Below are positions 8,507-16,414 of a stretch of DNA of 64,000 nucleotides, piece after piece. The position numbers and the translations under genes are program-made. The notes under the pieces are model-generated. The model was given only the letters and a program-made list of their open reading frames with translations, was not told the DNA's origin and searched no databases. The stretch lies in assembly GCF_900143515.1 (NCBI RefSeq), contig NZ_FSQT01000002.1, positions 4,031,501 to 4,095,500 of the forward strand. The letters are read 5' to 3'. This DNA is from Micromonospora cremea (GTDB taxonomy: Bacteria; Actinomycetota; Actinomycetes; Mycobacteriales; Micromonosporaceae). How positions within the stretch are numbered: the first letter of the stretch is position 1; each line of letters opens with the position of its first letter.

Positions 8507-9157
8507 ATGGTCGCGAAGCGATCCTCAGTGGATCCGGCAGCGGCGTCCGGTCCGCCGAACGTCGCGGTCCGAACAGCCGAAAAGCGGGGGTACGCAGTGC
8601 CAATGGAGCAGCCCGAGCGGCCCGGTCGGCCGGGCTCCGACCCCAGCCGTCCCGGTGCCGGAGCAGCGGGCCGGTCTGGCGGCGGTGGTGCGGACAACGC
8701 CGCCGGGGACGGAGCCGGTCGTGCCGGTGGCGTCCTCGTGGTGGCGGACCCGCCGCGGCGCCCTCGCTGGCGGGAGCGGGTCTCCACCACCCTCGACCTG
8801 ATCCGGGCCAACCCCACCGGCCGGATCGCCCTCAAGATCTTCATCGCGATCGCCGGGGCGCTGGTCGTGACCATCGGCATCGCCCTCATCCCGCTACCCG
8901 GGCCGGGCTGGCTGCTGGTCATCGCCGGGCTGGGCATCTGGGCCGTCGAATACCACTGGGCCCGCCGGTTGCTCGGCTTCACCCGCCGTCACGTGCACGG
9001 CTGGACGAACTGGGCGAGGCGGCAGTCACTGCCGGTACGGATCGCGCTCGGCTCCGTCGGCCTGGTCTTCGTGGCTGTGGTGGTGTGGCTGTCACTCAAG
9101 TACAGCCTCGGCATCGACGTGGTGGCCGCGGTGATGAAGTACCTCGCGACGCACTGA
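8507..9157 (+). CDS. TIGR02611-family integral membrane protein
   Basis: 216 residues: a hydrophilic Gly/Pro/Ala-rich N-terminus of about 90 residues, then the conserved core TTLDLIRANPTGRIALK with two close membrane helices (FIAIAGALVVTIGIALIP, GWLLVIAGLGIWAVEY), the HWARRLLGF motif, and a third helix near the C-terminus (VGLVFVAVVVWLSL). This is the actinobacterial TIGR02611 family, function unknown. The ATG at 8507 has the SD GGGGGGTGAA; an internal ATG at 8603 lacks one. A tRNA gene follows 51 bp downstream. Confidence 0.88.
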   Translation: MVAKRSSVDPAAASGPPNVAVRTAEKRGYAVPMEQPERPGRPGSDPSRPGAGAAGRSGGGGADNAAGDGAGRAGGVLVVADPPRRPRWRERVSTTLDLIRANPTGRIALKIFIAIAGALVVTIGIALIPLPGPGWLLVIAGLGIWAVEYHWARRLLGFTRRHVHGWTNWARRQSLPVRIALGSVGLVFVAVVVWLSLKYSLGIDVVAAVMKYLATH

Positions 9158-9208
9158 CCCCCGGATTTCCGGTCTGGTTCCACGATCGGGTAGAGTCATC
9201 GGCGCTGA

Positions 9209-9280
9209 GGGCGATTAGCTCAGCGGGAGAGCGCTTCGTTCACACCGAAGAGGTCACTGGTTCGATCCCAGTATCGCCCA
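9209..9280 (+). tRNA. tRNA-Val(CAC)
   Basis: A full cloverleaf can be folded: acceptor GGGCGAT/ATCGCCC, D arm GCTC...GAGC, anticodon stem CTTCG/CGAAG with loop TTCACAC (anticodon CAC at 9241-9243), T arm ACTGG TTCGATC CCAGT, discriminator A. CCA is not encoded. A degenerate copy of its 5' half lies at about 12096. Confidence 0.95.
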
Positions 9281-9288
9281 CGCAGGTC

Positions 9289-9322
9289 AAAGGCCACTTC
9301 CCGGAAACGGGAGGTGGCCTTT
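9289..9322 (+). terminator. Terminator downstream of tRNA-Val
   Basis: A 15-bp stem (AAAGGCCACTTCCCG with one G-T pair) closes a GAAA tetraloop and ends in TTTCTT, starting 9 nt after the tRNA 3' end. Classic intrinsic terminator. Confidence 0.85.
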
Positions 9323-9395
9323 CTTGCTGTCGTACAGCAGCTTTGTACAGCAATCGCGGTCGTGGTGTGCGGGCGCTACCGGGAGGGTGGTGAAG

Positions 9396-9731
9396 GTGAC
9401 GGACATGCTGAGGATCCAGGACCTTCGCCAGGTGTGTGCAATGCTGCTGGACGCAGTGGAAGAGCGTTTCGGGCCGGAAATCGATCTGTCGGACGCCGGT
9501 GTCGACCACTACTGGAACGTCGACCTGCGGACCGCGTTCGAGGTGAAGGAGGACCCGGCAGCTGGGATCGACGTCGGGCAGAGCAGCGACGACACTGCGG
9601 AGCTGCGCGCGCTGCTGCGCCGTCCGACGGACGACGTGCCGGTGCTCTGGCACGACCTGCAACACCTTGCCGGAGTTCTGCGGCTGCTGGCCTATCTCGA
9701 CCTACCGGCTACGGGAGCCGACGAGAGCTGA
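9396..9731 (+). CDS. Hypothetical acidic protein next to tRNA-Val
   Basis: About 111 residues, acidic and helical (LRQVCAMLLDAVEERFG, TAELRALLRRPTDDVP, HDLQHLAGVLRLLAYL). No known domain is recognised. Two GTG codons and an ATG (9390, 9396, 9405) could start it; 9396 is favoured because GGGAGG lies 9 nt upstream. It is the first gene in the stretch between the intact tRNA-Val and its degenerate copy, so it may be cargo of a former element, though this is inference. Confidence 0.55.
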   Translation: MTDMLRIQDLRQVCAMLLDAVEERFGPEIDLSDAGVDHYWNVDLRTAFEVKEDPAAGIDVGQSSDDTAELRALLRRPTDDVPVLWHDLQHLAGVLRLLAYLDLPATGADES

Positions 9732-10044
9732 GGCCAGCCCGCTGTGACTGGTGCCGTCTGGGAGCTCGCAGGTGCCGGGGTCAGCGGCCGAGGGTGTCGC
9801 CGAGGCGCTTGGCTGGCGGCGTCAAGATGAGTGTCTAATTGAGTGACTACGGGTGCGAACACTGCCGCACAACCACGGACGTCAGAGCATCCTTCGCGCA
9901 ACTCAAAGGCGCAGAAACGGCAGCTCAACGAAGCGGAGTCGTTGCCTGGGGGCCAAGGGGTCGTCAGTTCGAATCCCGCCGTGCCGACGACGGTCGGAGG
10001 GCATATCCGATCGATGGGTACGCCCTCCCGTCGTTGAGCGGCTG
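9732..10044. other. Gap with a tRNA-like shard
   Basis: No convincing gene in 313 bp. At 9941-9980 the plus strand reads like the 3' half of a tRNA (anticodon-arm-like CCTGGGGGCC, then a T-loop GTTCGAATC), but the T stem has mismatches and no 5' half pairs with it. Such shards are typical leftovers of site-specific integration at tRNA genes. Confidence 0.4.
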
Positions 10045-10677
10045 TCAGGCGAGGCACTGGCCGTGCGGCAGAGCCCCGAGCACTTTCTGCTGCCCGCCCC
10101 AGCCCACCACGCAACCGGCGCCCGCCGATACGGCGTAGACGATGGCGTGCCGGGGTGCTGGATCCGTTGGCCCCGCTGGTCGTACGACGATGTCGGTGAA
10201 GCCGGCGGCGGCGAGCGTCTGCCGGATCTGGTCGGCGGTCTGCTCGGGGTTGTCCGTGGGCGGAAACATCCGTCGGCGGGCCTGCTCCGCCGAGCACTCC
10301 TGGGTGACTGGCCGGGCACAGTCAAACGTCACCCGGTCGATCGCTGCGCCGACGGCCTCGGCTGCGGTCTCCGCCTCAGCTCGCTGGCTGGAGGTGAGTT
10401 TGCTGCGGCGCAGCTCGTCGTCCACTATTCGCTGACAGTAGGTGGGGTCGTCGTCTTGGCCGGCCGGGCCAGCCCGGCTGCAGAGGATGGCGGGGCCGGA
10501 CGTATCGGCCGGGGCCGGTGTGCCGCGAGTATATTGCCGTTTTGAGTCGGCGGCGGCGGTGGACCTGGTGCCCGGCTCCGGGGACGGTCGTCCGCAGGCG
10601 GTGAGTGTCAGGGCGGCGAGCAAGAGCCCGACCAGCGCCGCCCGGGAGGAACCGATGATTGGAGCCTGCGCGTGCAC
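10045..10677 (-). CDS. Secreted lipoprotein, Cys-rich, paralogue of the 10967-11701 product
   Basis: 210 residues with a lipoprotein signal peptide (ALVGLLLAALTLTAC, lipobox LTAC, lipid Cys near residue 28). The mature part has several further cysteines (ILCSRAG, TYCQRI, FDCARP, QECSAE, AGCVVGW) and ends VLGALPHGQCLA. The end is clearly homologous to that of the next gene (AGTLPDGTCLSV), and the VVRPA block aligns as well. No enzymatic motif is seen; it is presumably anchored outside the membrane. Function unknown. Confidence 0.75.
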   Translation of the reverse strand: MHAQAPIIGSSRAALVGLLLAALTLTACGRPSPEPGTRSTAAADSKRQYTRGTPAPADTSGPAILCSRAGPAGQDDDPTYCQRIVDDELRRSKLTSSQRAEAETAAEAVGAAIDRVTFDCARPVTQECSAEQARRRMFPPTDNPEQTADQIRQTLAAAGFTDIVVRPAGPTDPAPRHAIVYAVSAGAGCVVGWGGQQKVLGALPHGQCLA

Positions 10678-10966
10678 TGCCGCAGCATAGGGTTTTGGCC
10701 GGCCGCGCGGTGCCCACTCGCTTCCTGAGGAACGAGCGCCCCAAGGCCTGCATTCAGCGTCTCGACTGGTGCCAGCAGTACAGCAGTGGGGTACAGCAAC
10801 CGCGCCAGCCGAACCGGCCCGAGACGCGCCTCAGCAAGCCGTTTGGCCTCGCATTCAGCCTTATCCGACCTGAGCCACCGGATGCCGTGGCCCGCGTAAC
10901 TCGGGGTGCCTTTCATCCGATCACCCGACAATTGACAGTTGCGGGCCATCGGCCGTCGAGGACTGC

Positions 10967-11701
10967 TCAGACGGACAAGCACGTGCCATCGGGCAGCGTC
11001 CCAGCTACACCGGCCGCCTCGCGCGAGGACAATACGTAGCCGAGCACGCAGGCACCTTCAACCCGCGCGGCGAACACGAGCCCCTTGCCCTCGGTGATGT
11101 CGTCGGACCGCGCGGGCCGTACGACATGGTCGACCAGACCCACTCGGTTCAGCGCGTTTCGCAGCTCGACGGCGTCGACGTTGTCGCGACTGCATGGCCC
11201 GGGCCCGCCGGCCGCAGTCGTCGCGCAGACGGACGGCTGCCGATCCGCCAGGGCCGACAACTCCGTTCGGAGTTCAACGGCGGCGAGGTGGGCGGCCTCC
11301 CGCGCCGCTTCGCTCGGCGTGCTCCGGCCAGCCGCAACGGCGAGGTCCCAGCATGGATCGGGCACCGCTCCGGTCGGTTGCGGCGGTTGGAAACAGGTGA
11401 TGAAACGGGGGGCGCTCAGTTCTGCCGCAGTGCTGCCACCATGACTGCTCCGGACCAAGATCGGCGCGGTGAGCGAGACGGCGGCAGAGAGGACGAAGGC
11501 ACCACCGAGCGCTGCCGCTATGACAGTCGGTCTCGGTGAGCGCCAGTTCACCTCGCAGACAGTACGCGGAAGGGCTTGGCTCCGTGGTCCGACGTTGTCC
11601 AGATGGCCGCCCGCTGGCTCGGTCCGATCGCTACCGCCCACCGCTGGTTCGCCCGCCGTCGCGGCATCGACTGCCGTACTGACATCTGCCGTTGACATCA
11701 A
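10967..11701 (-). CDS. Membrane-anchored Cys-rich protein, paralogue of the 10045-10677 lipoprotein
   Basis: 244 residues. A hydrophilic N-terminus (about 55 residues) is followed by one membrane helix (VIAAALGGAFVLSAAVSLTAP) and an exported domain with paired cysteines (ITCFQP, DPCWDL, SVCATT, GPCSRD, GACVLGY, GTCLSV). The block ALNRVGLVDHVVRPAR ... CVLGY ... LPDGTC aligns with TLAAAGFTDIVVRPAG ... CVVGW ... LPHGQC in the upstream-listed lipoprotein. Thus the two are paralogues with different membrane anchors. Both are on the minus strand, 289 bp apart. No known domain. Confidence 0.72.
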   Translation of the reverse strand: MMSTADVSTAVDAATAGEPAVGGSDRTEPAGGHLDNVGPRSQALPRTVCEVNWRSPRPTVIAAALGGAFVLSAAVSLTAPILVRSSHGGSTAAELSAPRFITCFQPPQPTGAVPDPCWDLAVAAGRSTPSEAAREAAHLAAVELRTELSALADRQPSVCATTAAGGPGPCSRDNVDAVELRNALNRVGLVDHVVRPARSDDITEGKGLVFAARVEGACVLGYVLSSREAAGVAGTLPDGTCLSV

Positions 11702-11910
11702 CGGTGGCGGCTCAGGCCGGACAACCGCCTACGAGTGTCGCCTCAACCCGAATCGAGTGAACGCCTGCGGACGCCGCGACTCTTGCCCGAAACGCCTTAC
11801 AAGCGAAGGGTCACGGCCGGCCGGTGGGCAGGTTCTTCCGGGTTCGTTGCAGCCCCCGCAGCGACCGCTGGCCGGTGATCTCCCGGCCAGATCAGCATCC
11901 GGGCTACCCG

Positions 11911-12090
11911 GGGGGCGCGGGTTCGCGACGTACATGCCCTTGCCCTGTGGGCCGTCGATCAGCCCTTCGGCTGTGAGCACGAGCATGGCGGCGCGGATCA
12001 CGGTGTTGCTGACCTCGTAGTGCTCGCACAAGGGTTCCGCGTTGTAGTGCTCGCCCTCCTTGTTCAGTTCTTCCGACAGAACCTCATGAG
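11911..12090 (-). pseudogene. GntR-family winged-helix remnant
   Basis: Reading the minus strand, residues run EELNKEGEHYNAEPLCEHYE then VSNTVIRAAMLVLTAEGLID and QGKGMYVANP. This is the recognition helix and wing of a GntR regulator. The N-terminal helix normally present is lost at the tRNA-like junction just upstream, and the open frame running on to 11729 is unlike any GntR effector domain. GntR repressors are standard cargo of actinomycete integrative conjugative elements, so this may be a relic of one. No good start codon is present (only a TTG at 12031). Confidence 0.6.
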
Positions 12091-12095
12091 CGCTG

Positions 12096-12138
12096 GGGCG
12101 ATTAGCTCGGCGCGGGGGAGCCTACGTTCGTCACCACC
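12096..12138 (+). other. Degenerate copy of the 5' half of tRNA-Val
   Basis: GGGCGATTAGCTC is identical to positions 1-13 of the intact tRNA-Val at 9209, followed by a diverged D-loop (GGCGCGGGGGAGC) and a stretch (CTACGTTCGTCACC) resembling its anticodon arm. The 6 bp before it (CGCTGG) also resemble the tRNA flank. It cannot fold into a tRNA. It marks one end of the accessory interval that starts at the real tRNA. Confidence 0.6.
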
Positions 12139-12743
12139 AGTGAATCCGCCCGGTGTCATCAACATCTGGTTCGTTCTCCTCTAGCCGCTCGGCAATGTCA
12201 TAGAGCATCGCGGCGACGTCCTCCCATTTCAGGGTTGGCCGCTGCGCCCATATCCCTGTAGAACTGCATAACGCAACCATGTCTGCGGCCACTTCGGAGA
12301 TCCACGAACAGGTGCGCCCCGCCATGGTCACTGGCGATGGGCAGCCACGCTGGTAGCCATGTCTCACATCTGGTGCCGGCCGGCCGACTGCTGTGCGAGC
12401 TTATAAAAGCTTCAAGCTCGGCGATCGGGATCGGCGCGATCTGCCGGGCAACCTCCATCGAGGTTCGGCGACTCCTGAGGGCATCCGCAACGGAGTAAGG
12501 GACGAAGCTCGGTGGGACGAGTGAACCGCTGTCGGCCTGCGGGGACGCACCGTTGGCGTCGGACCACCAGGACAACAGGTCCGAAGGGACCGGCTGGTCA
12601 ACTGCCTCTTCGACCGCAGCGAGGTCTTGCTCTGAAGCGGGCGGCCTCAGTGCCGCGCGAACCCTGGGCGCGTGCTGCCGAAGCCACCTGTCGATCCTGC
12701 CGATCGCTGCGTCCGCAACCGCTGCTCGTGGCACACCAGACAT
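12131..12743 (-). pseudogene. SMI1/KNR4 (SUKH) protein, frameshifted
   Basis: The start at 12743 has a perfect SD (GGAGGTGG, 3 nt). The first frame encodes VEEAVDQPVPSDLLSWWSDANGAS, typical of the SUKH superfamily, and runs to GCVMQFYRD. It then stops early, while the next frame supplies the usual family end WEDVAAMLYDIAERLEENEP and GRIHWW. One extra A in the triplet at 12227-12229 (plus-strand TTT) explains the shift. SUKH proteins often act as immunity proteins against polymorphic toxins. The break is either a real inactivation or a sequencing error in a short homopolymer. Confidence 0.75.
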
Positions 12744-12835
12744 CGTCCACCTCCATATCGTCCCACCAGACAGCCTCCTGCTTCCTTGCTCCATGTGCGA
12801 CTGGACAGAGCCGCAGGTGACTGCGAGCTGAAGAG

Positions 12836-12870
12836 AGCAGCCGCCCATCATGTGGTGATGGGCGGCTGCT
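12836..12870. terminator. Strong hairpin terminator between SDR and SUKH genes
   Basis: Perfect 15-bp arms (AGCAGCCGCCCATCA) around a 5-nt loop, located after the minus-strand SDR gene and before the SUKH start. It probably ends the TetR-SDR transcript. Confidence 0.8.
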
Positions 12871-12925
12871 TCTCCCGTCGCCCGCTGCCTGGTTGGAATG
12901 TCCAAGTCCTGACGGGCGAGTGTGG

Positions 12926-13714
12926 TCAGAGCGTCTTGACCTGGCCGCCATCGAGGATGAACTCGGCGCCGGTGGTGTTGGCGGAGCGGGCGGAGGCAAG
13001 GAACAGCACCACGTCGGCGACCTCGCTGGCCTCGGTGATCCGGCCGGTGCTGATCGCCATGCTCTGCGGCACGACCTCGTCGAGCGCCTGCTGGGCGGTG
13101 ACACCGGCGCCGGCGGCAACGGCGTGCGCGAAACCGTCAGGCCCGGTCCAGAACGGGGTCCGCACCGGACCGGGCGAGACGGCATTGACCCGCACACCGC
13201 GCGGCGCGAACTCCTCCGACAGGGCCTTGGTCAGGTTGGACATCGCCGCCTTGGCCGCCGAGTAGTCGACCACCATCGGGAACGGCAGCCGGGCATTGAT
13301 GCTGCTGATGTTGACGATCGTCCCGCCGTTGTCCAGCAGGGCGGGCAGGGCCGCCCTGCTCGTGCGTACGGCGCTGAAGAAATTCACGTCGAACACGCGC
13401 GCCCACTCGGCGTCGTTGACGTCGAGGAACCCTGACCGGCCGCTGCCGGCGCCAACGTTGTTGACGAGCACATCCAGGCGCCCGTACGTCGACAGCGCGG
13501 CGTCGACGAGCCGCTGCGGGGTGTCCGCGTCGGTGATGTCGGCCAGCACCACGGTGGCGCCGCGCGCGGCCTGGGCCTCGAGCTCAGGTGTGCTCGTACG
13601 GCTGCTCGCCACCACGTGCGCACCCTCGTCGAGCAACGCCGCCACGGTGGCCAGACCGATGCCCTTGCTCGCGCCGGTGACGACGGCGACCTTGCCTTGC
13701 AGGTCGAGATTCAC
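12926..13714 (-). CDS. Short-chain dehydrogenase/reductase
   Basis: 262 residues, classical SDR: TGASKGIG near residue 14, NNVG in place of NNAG, Ser in NISSINARL, YSAAK catalytic pair, PGPVRTPFW loop, C-terminal LDGGQVKTL. The GTG start at 13714 has GGGGAG upstream. It follows the tetR gene on the same strand by 51 bp. A palindrome in that gap nearly matches one upstream of tetR, so both are probably repressed by that regulator. Substrate unknown; FabG-like or quinone-reducing roles are common for such TetR-linked SDRs. Confidence 0.93.
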   Translation of the reverse strand: MNLDLQGKVAVVTGASKGIGLATVAALLDEGAHVVASSRTSTPELEAQAARGATVVLADITDADTPQRLVDAALSTYGRLDVLVNNVGAGSGRSGFLDVNDAEWARVFDVNFFSAVRTSRAALPALLDNGGTIVNISSINARLPFPMVVDYSAAKAAMSNLTKALSEEFAPRGVRVNAVSPGPVRTPFWTGPDGFAHAVAAGAGVTAQQALDEVVPQSMAISTGRITEASEVADVVLFLASARSANTTGAEFILDGGQVKTL

Positions 13715-13731
13715 TACAACTCCCCAGTTGT

Positions 13732-13746
13732 TGACTGATCGGTTCC
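13732..13746. promoter_or_regulatory. TetR operator copy 1 (upstream of SDR)
   Basis: On the minus strand this reads GGAACCGATCAGTCA, matching 13 of 15 bases of GGAACTGATCAGTCC found upstream of tetR. It lies 18 bp before the SDR start codon. Confidence 0.65.
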
Positions 13747-13765
13747 TAATTTGGGCAGCAAAAAG

Positions 13766-14341
13766 TCAGTCGAGGGCGCCCAGGGCAACCTCCACGGCAT
13801 TGTCGAGGAATGCTCGATCCGCGCGGGCCTTGCCCATCACCCGCAGACCCTGCAGGAACGTGGTCAGGAACTGCGCCAGCTCCTGCGGTTTCTTGTCCGC
13901 CGCGATTTCCCCGCGGACCCGCGCCCGCTCCAACGCCCCGGCCAGGGCCGACTCAATCTGACCCATCGTGCGCGAAACCTGCTGCACCGTGTCCGGGTGC
14001 GCCGAGCGCTCCGTGGCCGCGTTGACCAGGAGGCAGCCCAGCTCCGGATCGGCCAGGTCGGCCTCCACCAACTCCAGGAGCACCGCCCGGATCGCCGGAC
14101 GCACCTGCTCGGCCCGGTCCAACACCTCGATCAGCCCCACCGCGTGGCGCTGGCAGTAACGGCGAAGCGCAAGCGCATAGAGCTGCTCCTTGGATCCGAA
14201 AGCCTTGTACAGGCTGCCCCGGGCGATTCCGAGGCCCCCCACGAGATCCTCCGTCGAGGTCGCCTCGAACCCCTGGCGCCAGAACAACTCCATCGCGCGG
14301 TCCACCGCCGCGTCGATGTCGAACGTCCTCGGCCTACCCAT
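13766..14341 (-). CDS. TetR-family transcriptional regulator
   Basis: 191 residues. The N-terminus MGRPRTFDIDAAVDRAMELF leads into the helix-turn-helix FEATSTEDLVGGLGIARGSLYKAFGSKEQLY, canonical TetR. The C-terminal ligand domain resembles the YcdC/AcrR-type C-terminal group. The ATG at 14341 is the family start. Two matching palindromes, one upstream of this gene and one before the SDR gene, suggest autoregulation plus control of the SDR. Confidence 0.93.
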   Translation of the reverse strand: MGRPRTFDIDAAVDRAMELFWRQGFEATSTEDLVGGLGIARGSLYKAFGSKEQLYALALRRYCQRHAVGLIEVLDRAEQVRPAIRAVLLELVEADLADPELGCLLVNAATERSAHPDTVQQVSRTMGQIESALAGALERARVRGEIAADKKPQELAQFLTTFLQGLRVMGKARADRAFLDNAVEVALGALD

Positions 14342-14360
14342 GCGACAACCATAGGGGTAA

Positions 14361-14375
14361 GGAACTGATCAGTCC
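14361..14375. promoter_or_regulatory. TetR operator copy 2 (upstream of tetR)
   Basis: GGAACTGATCAGTCC has the perfect palindromic core ACTGATCAGT and lies 20 bp upstream of the tetR start. It shares 13 of 15 bases with the site before the SDR gene. Confidence 0.65.
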
Positions 14376-14797
14376 ACTACTGTGGGAGCAGTCACCCGAT
14401 GGGAAGTCAGCAAGAGGTGTGGCGCCGGTCACCGTCGGGCGACCTTCGATGGTGACCGAGACGCACGCGACGACATCAGATGGTGTCGGCTGAAGCGGCC
14501 CCTGCCGTCTCCTGCTTTCGAACACCGGCGCTGCCTGGGGCGCTAAGACAACTGGCCCGGCTGTGCCCATGTGCGGCGGGGCTGCCGCCAGCGTGGGTAA
14601 ACCGCCGCCAGAGGCGTAGGCGGCTTCAACCTTGTCATGGGCTGGCGGAGCGGTGCCGAAGCAGGACCACCGCAAGGGCGATCGAACAAAGCGTCGGCCC
14701 CGAGCGGTCAAGCTGCGGCGGACGCTTCGCCGGAGTCGGTCACGCGCGATCCGTAGCGATGGGGTACGACTTCTGTCTCGCCTGAGCGGGCGGCGGC
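14376..14797. other. Non-coding or decayed stretch before the toxin gene
   Basis: 422 bp in which I find no frame with a recognisable protein, SD or hairpin. Frames are short and Arg/Ala-rich. An in-frame TGA at 14783 separates the toxin gene from any upstream coding sequence. It may be the eroded 5' part of a larger toxin gene, but no domain can be named. Confidence 0.4.
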
Positions 14798-15331
14798 GTG
14801 CCGAAGGCGAAGGTCGGCAAGCTGGTCGGCAAGGCGGTCGAGGCCGCCGATAAGAAGCCGAAGAAGCGGATTCCCGCGCCGCCGGTGACCCGCAACAACA
14901 ACCTGCCTGAATTCGTCCTCAAGATCAAGCGCAAGCCGTCCTACAAGAAGGGACCCTTCGACCGCAAGGTCAACGCGCTGAAGAAGCTCAGTGACGAGGG
15001 CAAGCTGTTCAAGCAGGCCAATCCCCTCGACAAGGACCCGGAGCTCACCAAGAACTACCGCAAACGCGTCATGGATGCGATTTTCGCCAAGTACTGGCCG
15101 CCGGGCGGCAAGGCCACCGAGGAGGGCAAAGCCATGGCGAACAAGCTTCTGGCCCGCCTGGCGGGGCTCGACGCCGATCATGTGTGGGATCCGCAACTGG
15201 GCGGTCCCGACACCGTCGATAATCTGAGACTTCTGGATTCCCATACGAACCAGGACATGGGCAGGGAGATCTGGAATGAGATCCGGAAGCTGCCGGACGG
15301 AACGCCGATCCGAATAGAGGTGATCCCTTGA
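14798..15331 (+). CDS. HNH/endonuclease-like polymorphic-toxin domain, stand-alone
   Basis: 177 residues. The N-terminus is Lys-rich (KAKVGKLVGKAVEAADKKPK), like linkers that precede toxin tips. The C-terminal 55 residues read DADHVWDPQLGGPDTVDNLR then LLDSHTNQDMGREIW. The pattern DH ... LGG.D...N ... N...G is the His/Asn core of HNH-type nuclease toxins (His near residue 128). There is no secretion or delivery domain, and a stop lies just upstream, so it is an orphan toxin tip or 5'-truncated gene. Its TGA overlaps the TTG of the next gene (TTGA), as does the next junction: a tight toxin/immunity operon. Start GTG at 14798 is the only reasonable choice. Confidence 0.68.
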   Translation: MPKAKVGKLVGKAVEAADKKPKKRIPAPPVTRNNNLPEFVLKIKRKPSYKKGPFDRKVNALKKLSDEGKLFKQANPLDKDPELTKNYRKRVMDAIFAKYWPPGGKATEEGKAMANKLLARLAGLDADHVWDPQLGGPDTVDNLRLLDSHTNQDMGREIWNEIRKLPDGTPIRIEVIP

Positions 15332-15866
15332 ACCCCGACCTGCGGGAACTCATCGTGGAGTTGCGCGCCGATCTGGAGGCAGATCAGCCCGCGACCTTGC
15401 TGTGGGCGCAGATCGGCCAGGGCGCGCCGGCCGACACGATTCCCGCCGAGGTGCCGCAGCCGGCCCGGGAACTGCTGGAGGTCGCCGACGGCGTCCGGGC
15501 CGGCGACTTCGAACTATGGGGCACCGCCCACGTCGACTACCGGCGGAACATGCTCGGCAGCATGCCAGAGTTCACCGGCGTGGCCGAGGAGCCCGCCGAG
15601 TGGTACTACCTGGGTGACCTGGCCGGGAGCCGCTGCTGCTGCGGCGCGACACCGGGGCGATCTGGTGGTTCCCGCGGACCAGCGGCGACCCCTACTACGC
15701 CCGGGAGGAATTCGAGGAGCTGATGCCGAACCTCGAGTACTTTCTCGCCGGCTACGTGTTCGGCCCCCTGTACGTCGATGTCGCACCCGACGACGCGTGG
15801 TGGGAGTTCCTCGACGAGCACGGGCTGACCGCCGAGGACGAGGACGACGAGGAGCCGGACGATTGA
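15328..15866 (+). pseudogene. SUKH-type immunity protein, frameshifted
   Basis: From TTG 15328 the frame encodes LRELIVELRADLEADQPATL ... EEPAEWYYLGDLAGS and then loses sense. The next frame continues with LLLRRDTGAIWWFPRTSGDP and the acidic end EDEDDEEPDD, stopping at 15866. Deletion of one G at about 15625-15627 accounts for the break (LAGEPLLLRRD would be restored). The repaired 180-residue protein looks like a SUKH-superfamily immunity protein for the toxin it overlaps. Its stop overlaps the start of the next immunity gene, so a shift here would also disturb coupling. Confidence 0.7.
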
Positions 15867-16414
15867 CCGTCACGTACGAGCAGCTCGTCGGCCTGTGGGG
15901 CGCCGACGGCGTGCTGCATTTTCCGGTCGACAGGTTCGACGACGTGCTCGGCCCGATCCGGCCGGAGATCTTCCCGCCGAACGGCGCCTTCCCGACGGAC
16001 GTACCGATCCTGTTCACCGTCGACGTCGCCGTCGAAGGCATGGAGCTGTTCTCGAAGCTGCGCATCGAGATCGGCGACGCAGGGCCGCGCACCTACCTCG
16101 TGCTGGGCAGTTCCCCCGAGGACGGCCACCTGCTGTATCGCCTGGACACGCTGACCGGCGGCGTCGCGCTGCTGGACCTGGAGTCGCCGAACTTCGAGCA
16201 GGTCAACTCCACGTTCGCGGCGTTCGTCGAGTTCCTGTACCGCCTCGAGCAGTTGATGGAGAACGACCCGGGCGACCGGGAGCGCGCGGCCCGCGCCGCC
16301 GCCATCCGCGCCGACCTGATGAGGGTGGACCCGTCCGCGTTCACCGACCCGGAGTCGTGGTGGAGCATGGCCTTCGGCCAACTGGAGTCCACCGGTCAGG
16401 GACGGTCCGCGTAG
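15863..16414 (+). CDS. SUKH-4-family immunity protein
   Basis: 183 residues from a TTG at 15863 that overlaps the previous stop. TVTYEQLVGLWGADGVLHFP, FPPNGAFPTDVPILFTVD, the LLYRLDTLTGGVALLDLE core and an end rich in Trp/Phe (ESWWSMAFGQLE) fit the SUKH-4 group, whose members neutralise diverse nuclease or deaminase toxins. It is the intact second immunity gene of the cassette. Its 3' end overlaps the antisense alpha/beta-hydrolase remnant, showing where the cassette was inserted. Confidence 0.75.
   Translation: MTVTYEQLVGLWGADGVLHFPVDRFDDVLGPIRPEIFPPNGAFPTDVPILFTVDVAVEGMELFSKLRIEIGDAGPRTYLVLGSSPEDGHLLYRLDTLTGGVALLDLESPNFEQVNSTFAAFVEFLYRLEQLMENDPGDRERAARAAAIRADLMRVDPSAFTDPESWWSMAFGQLESTGQGRSA

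Noticed and set aside
9240..9665. Antisense frame ending in TGIEPVTSSV
   Set aside because: This is the well-known spurious translation of a tRNA gene on the opposite strand; it also runs against the plausible 9396-9731 gene.
9692..10297. Antisense frame containing GFELTTPWPPG
   Set aside because: Arises from the tRNA-like shard at 9941-9980 and overlaps the lipoprotein gene; no domain.
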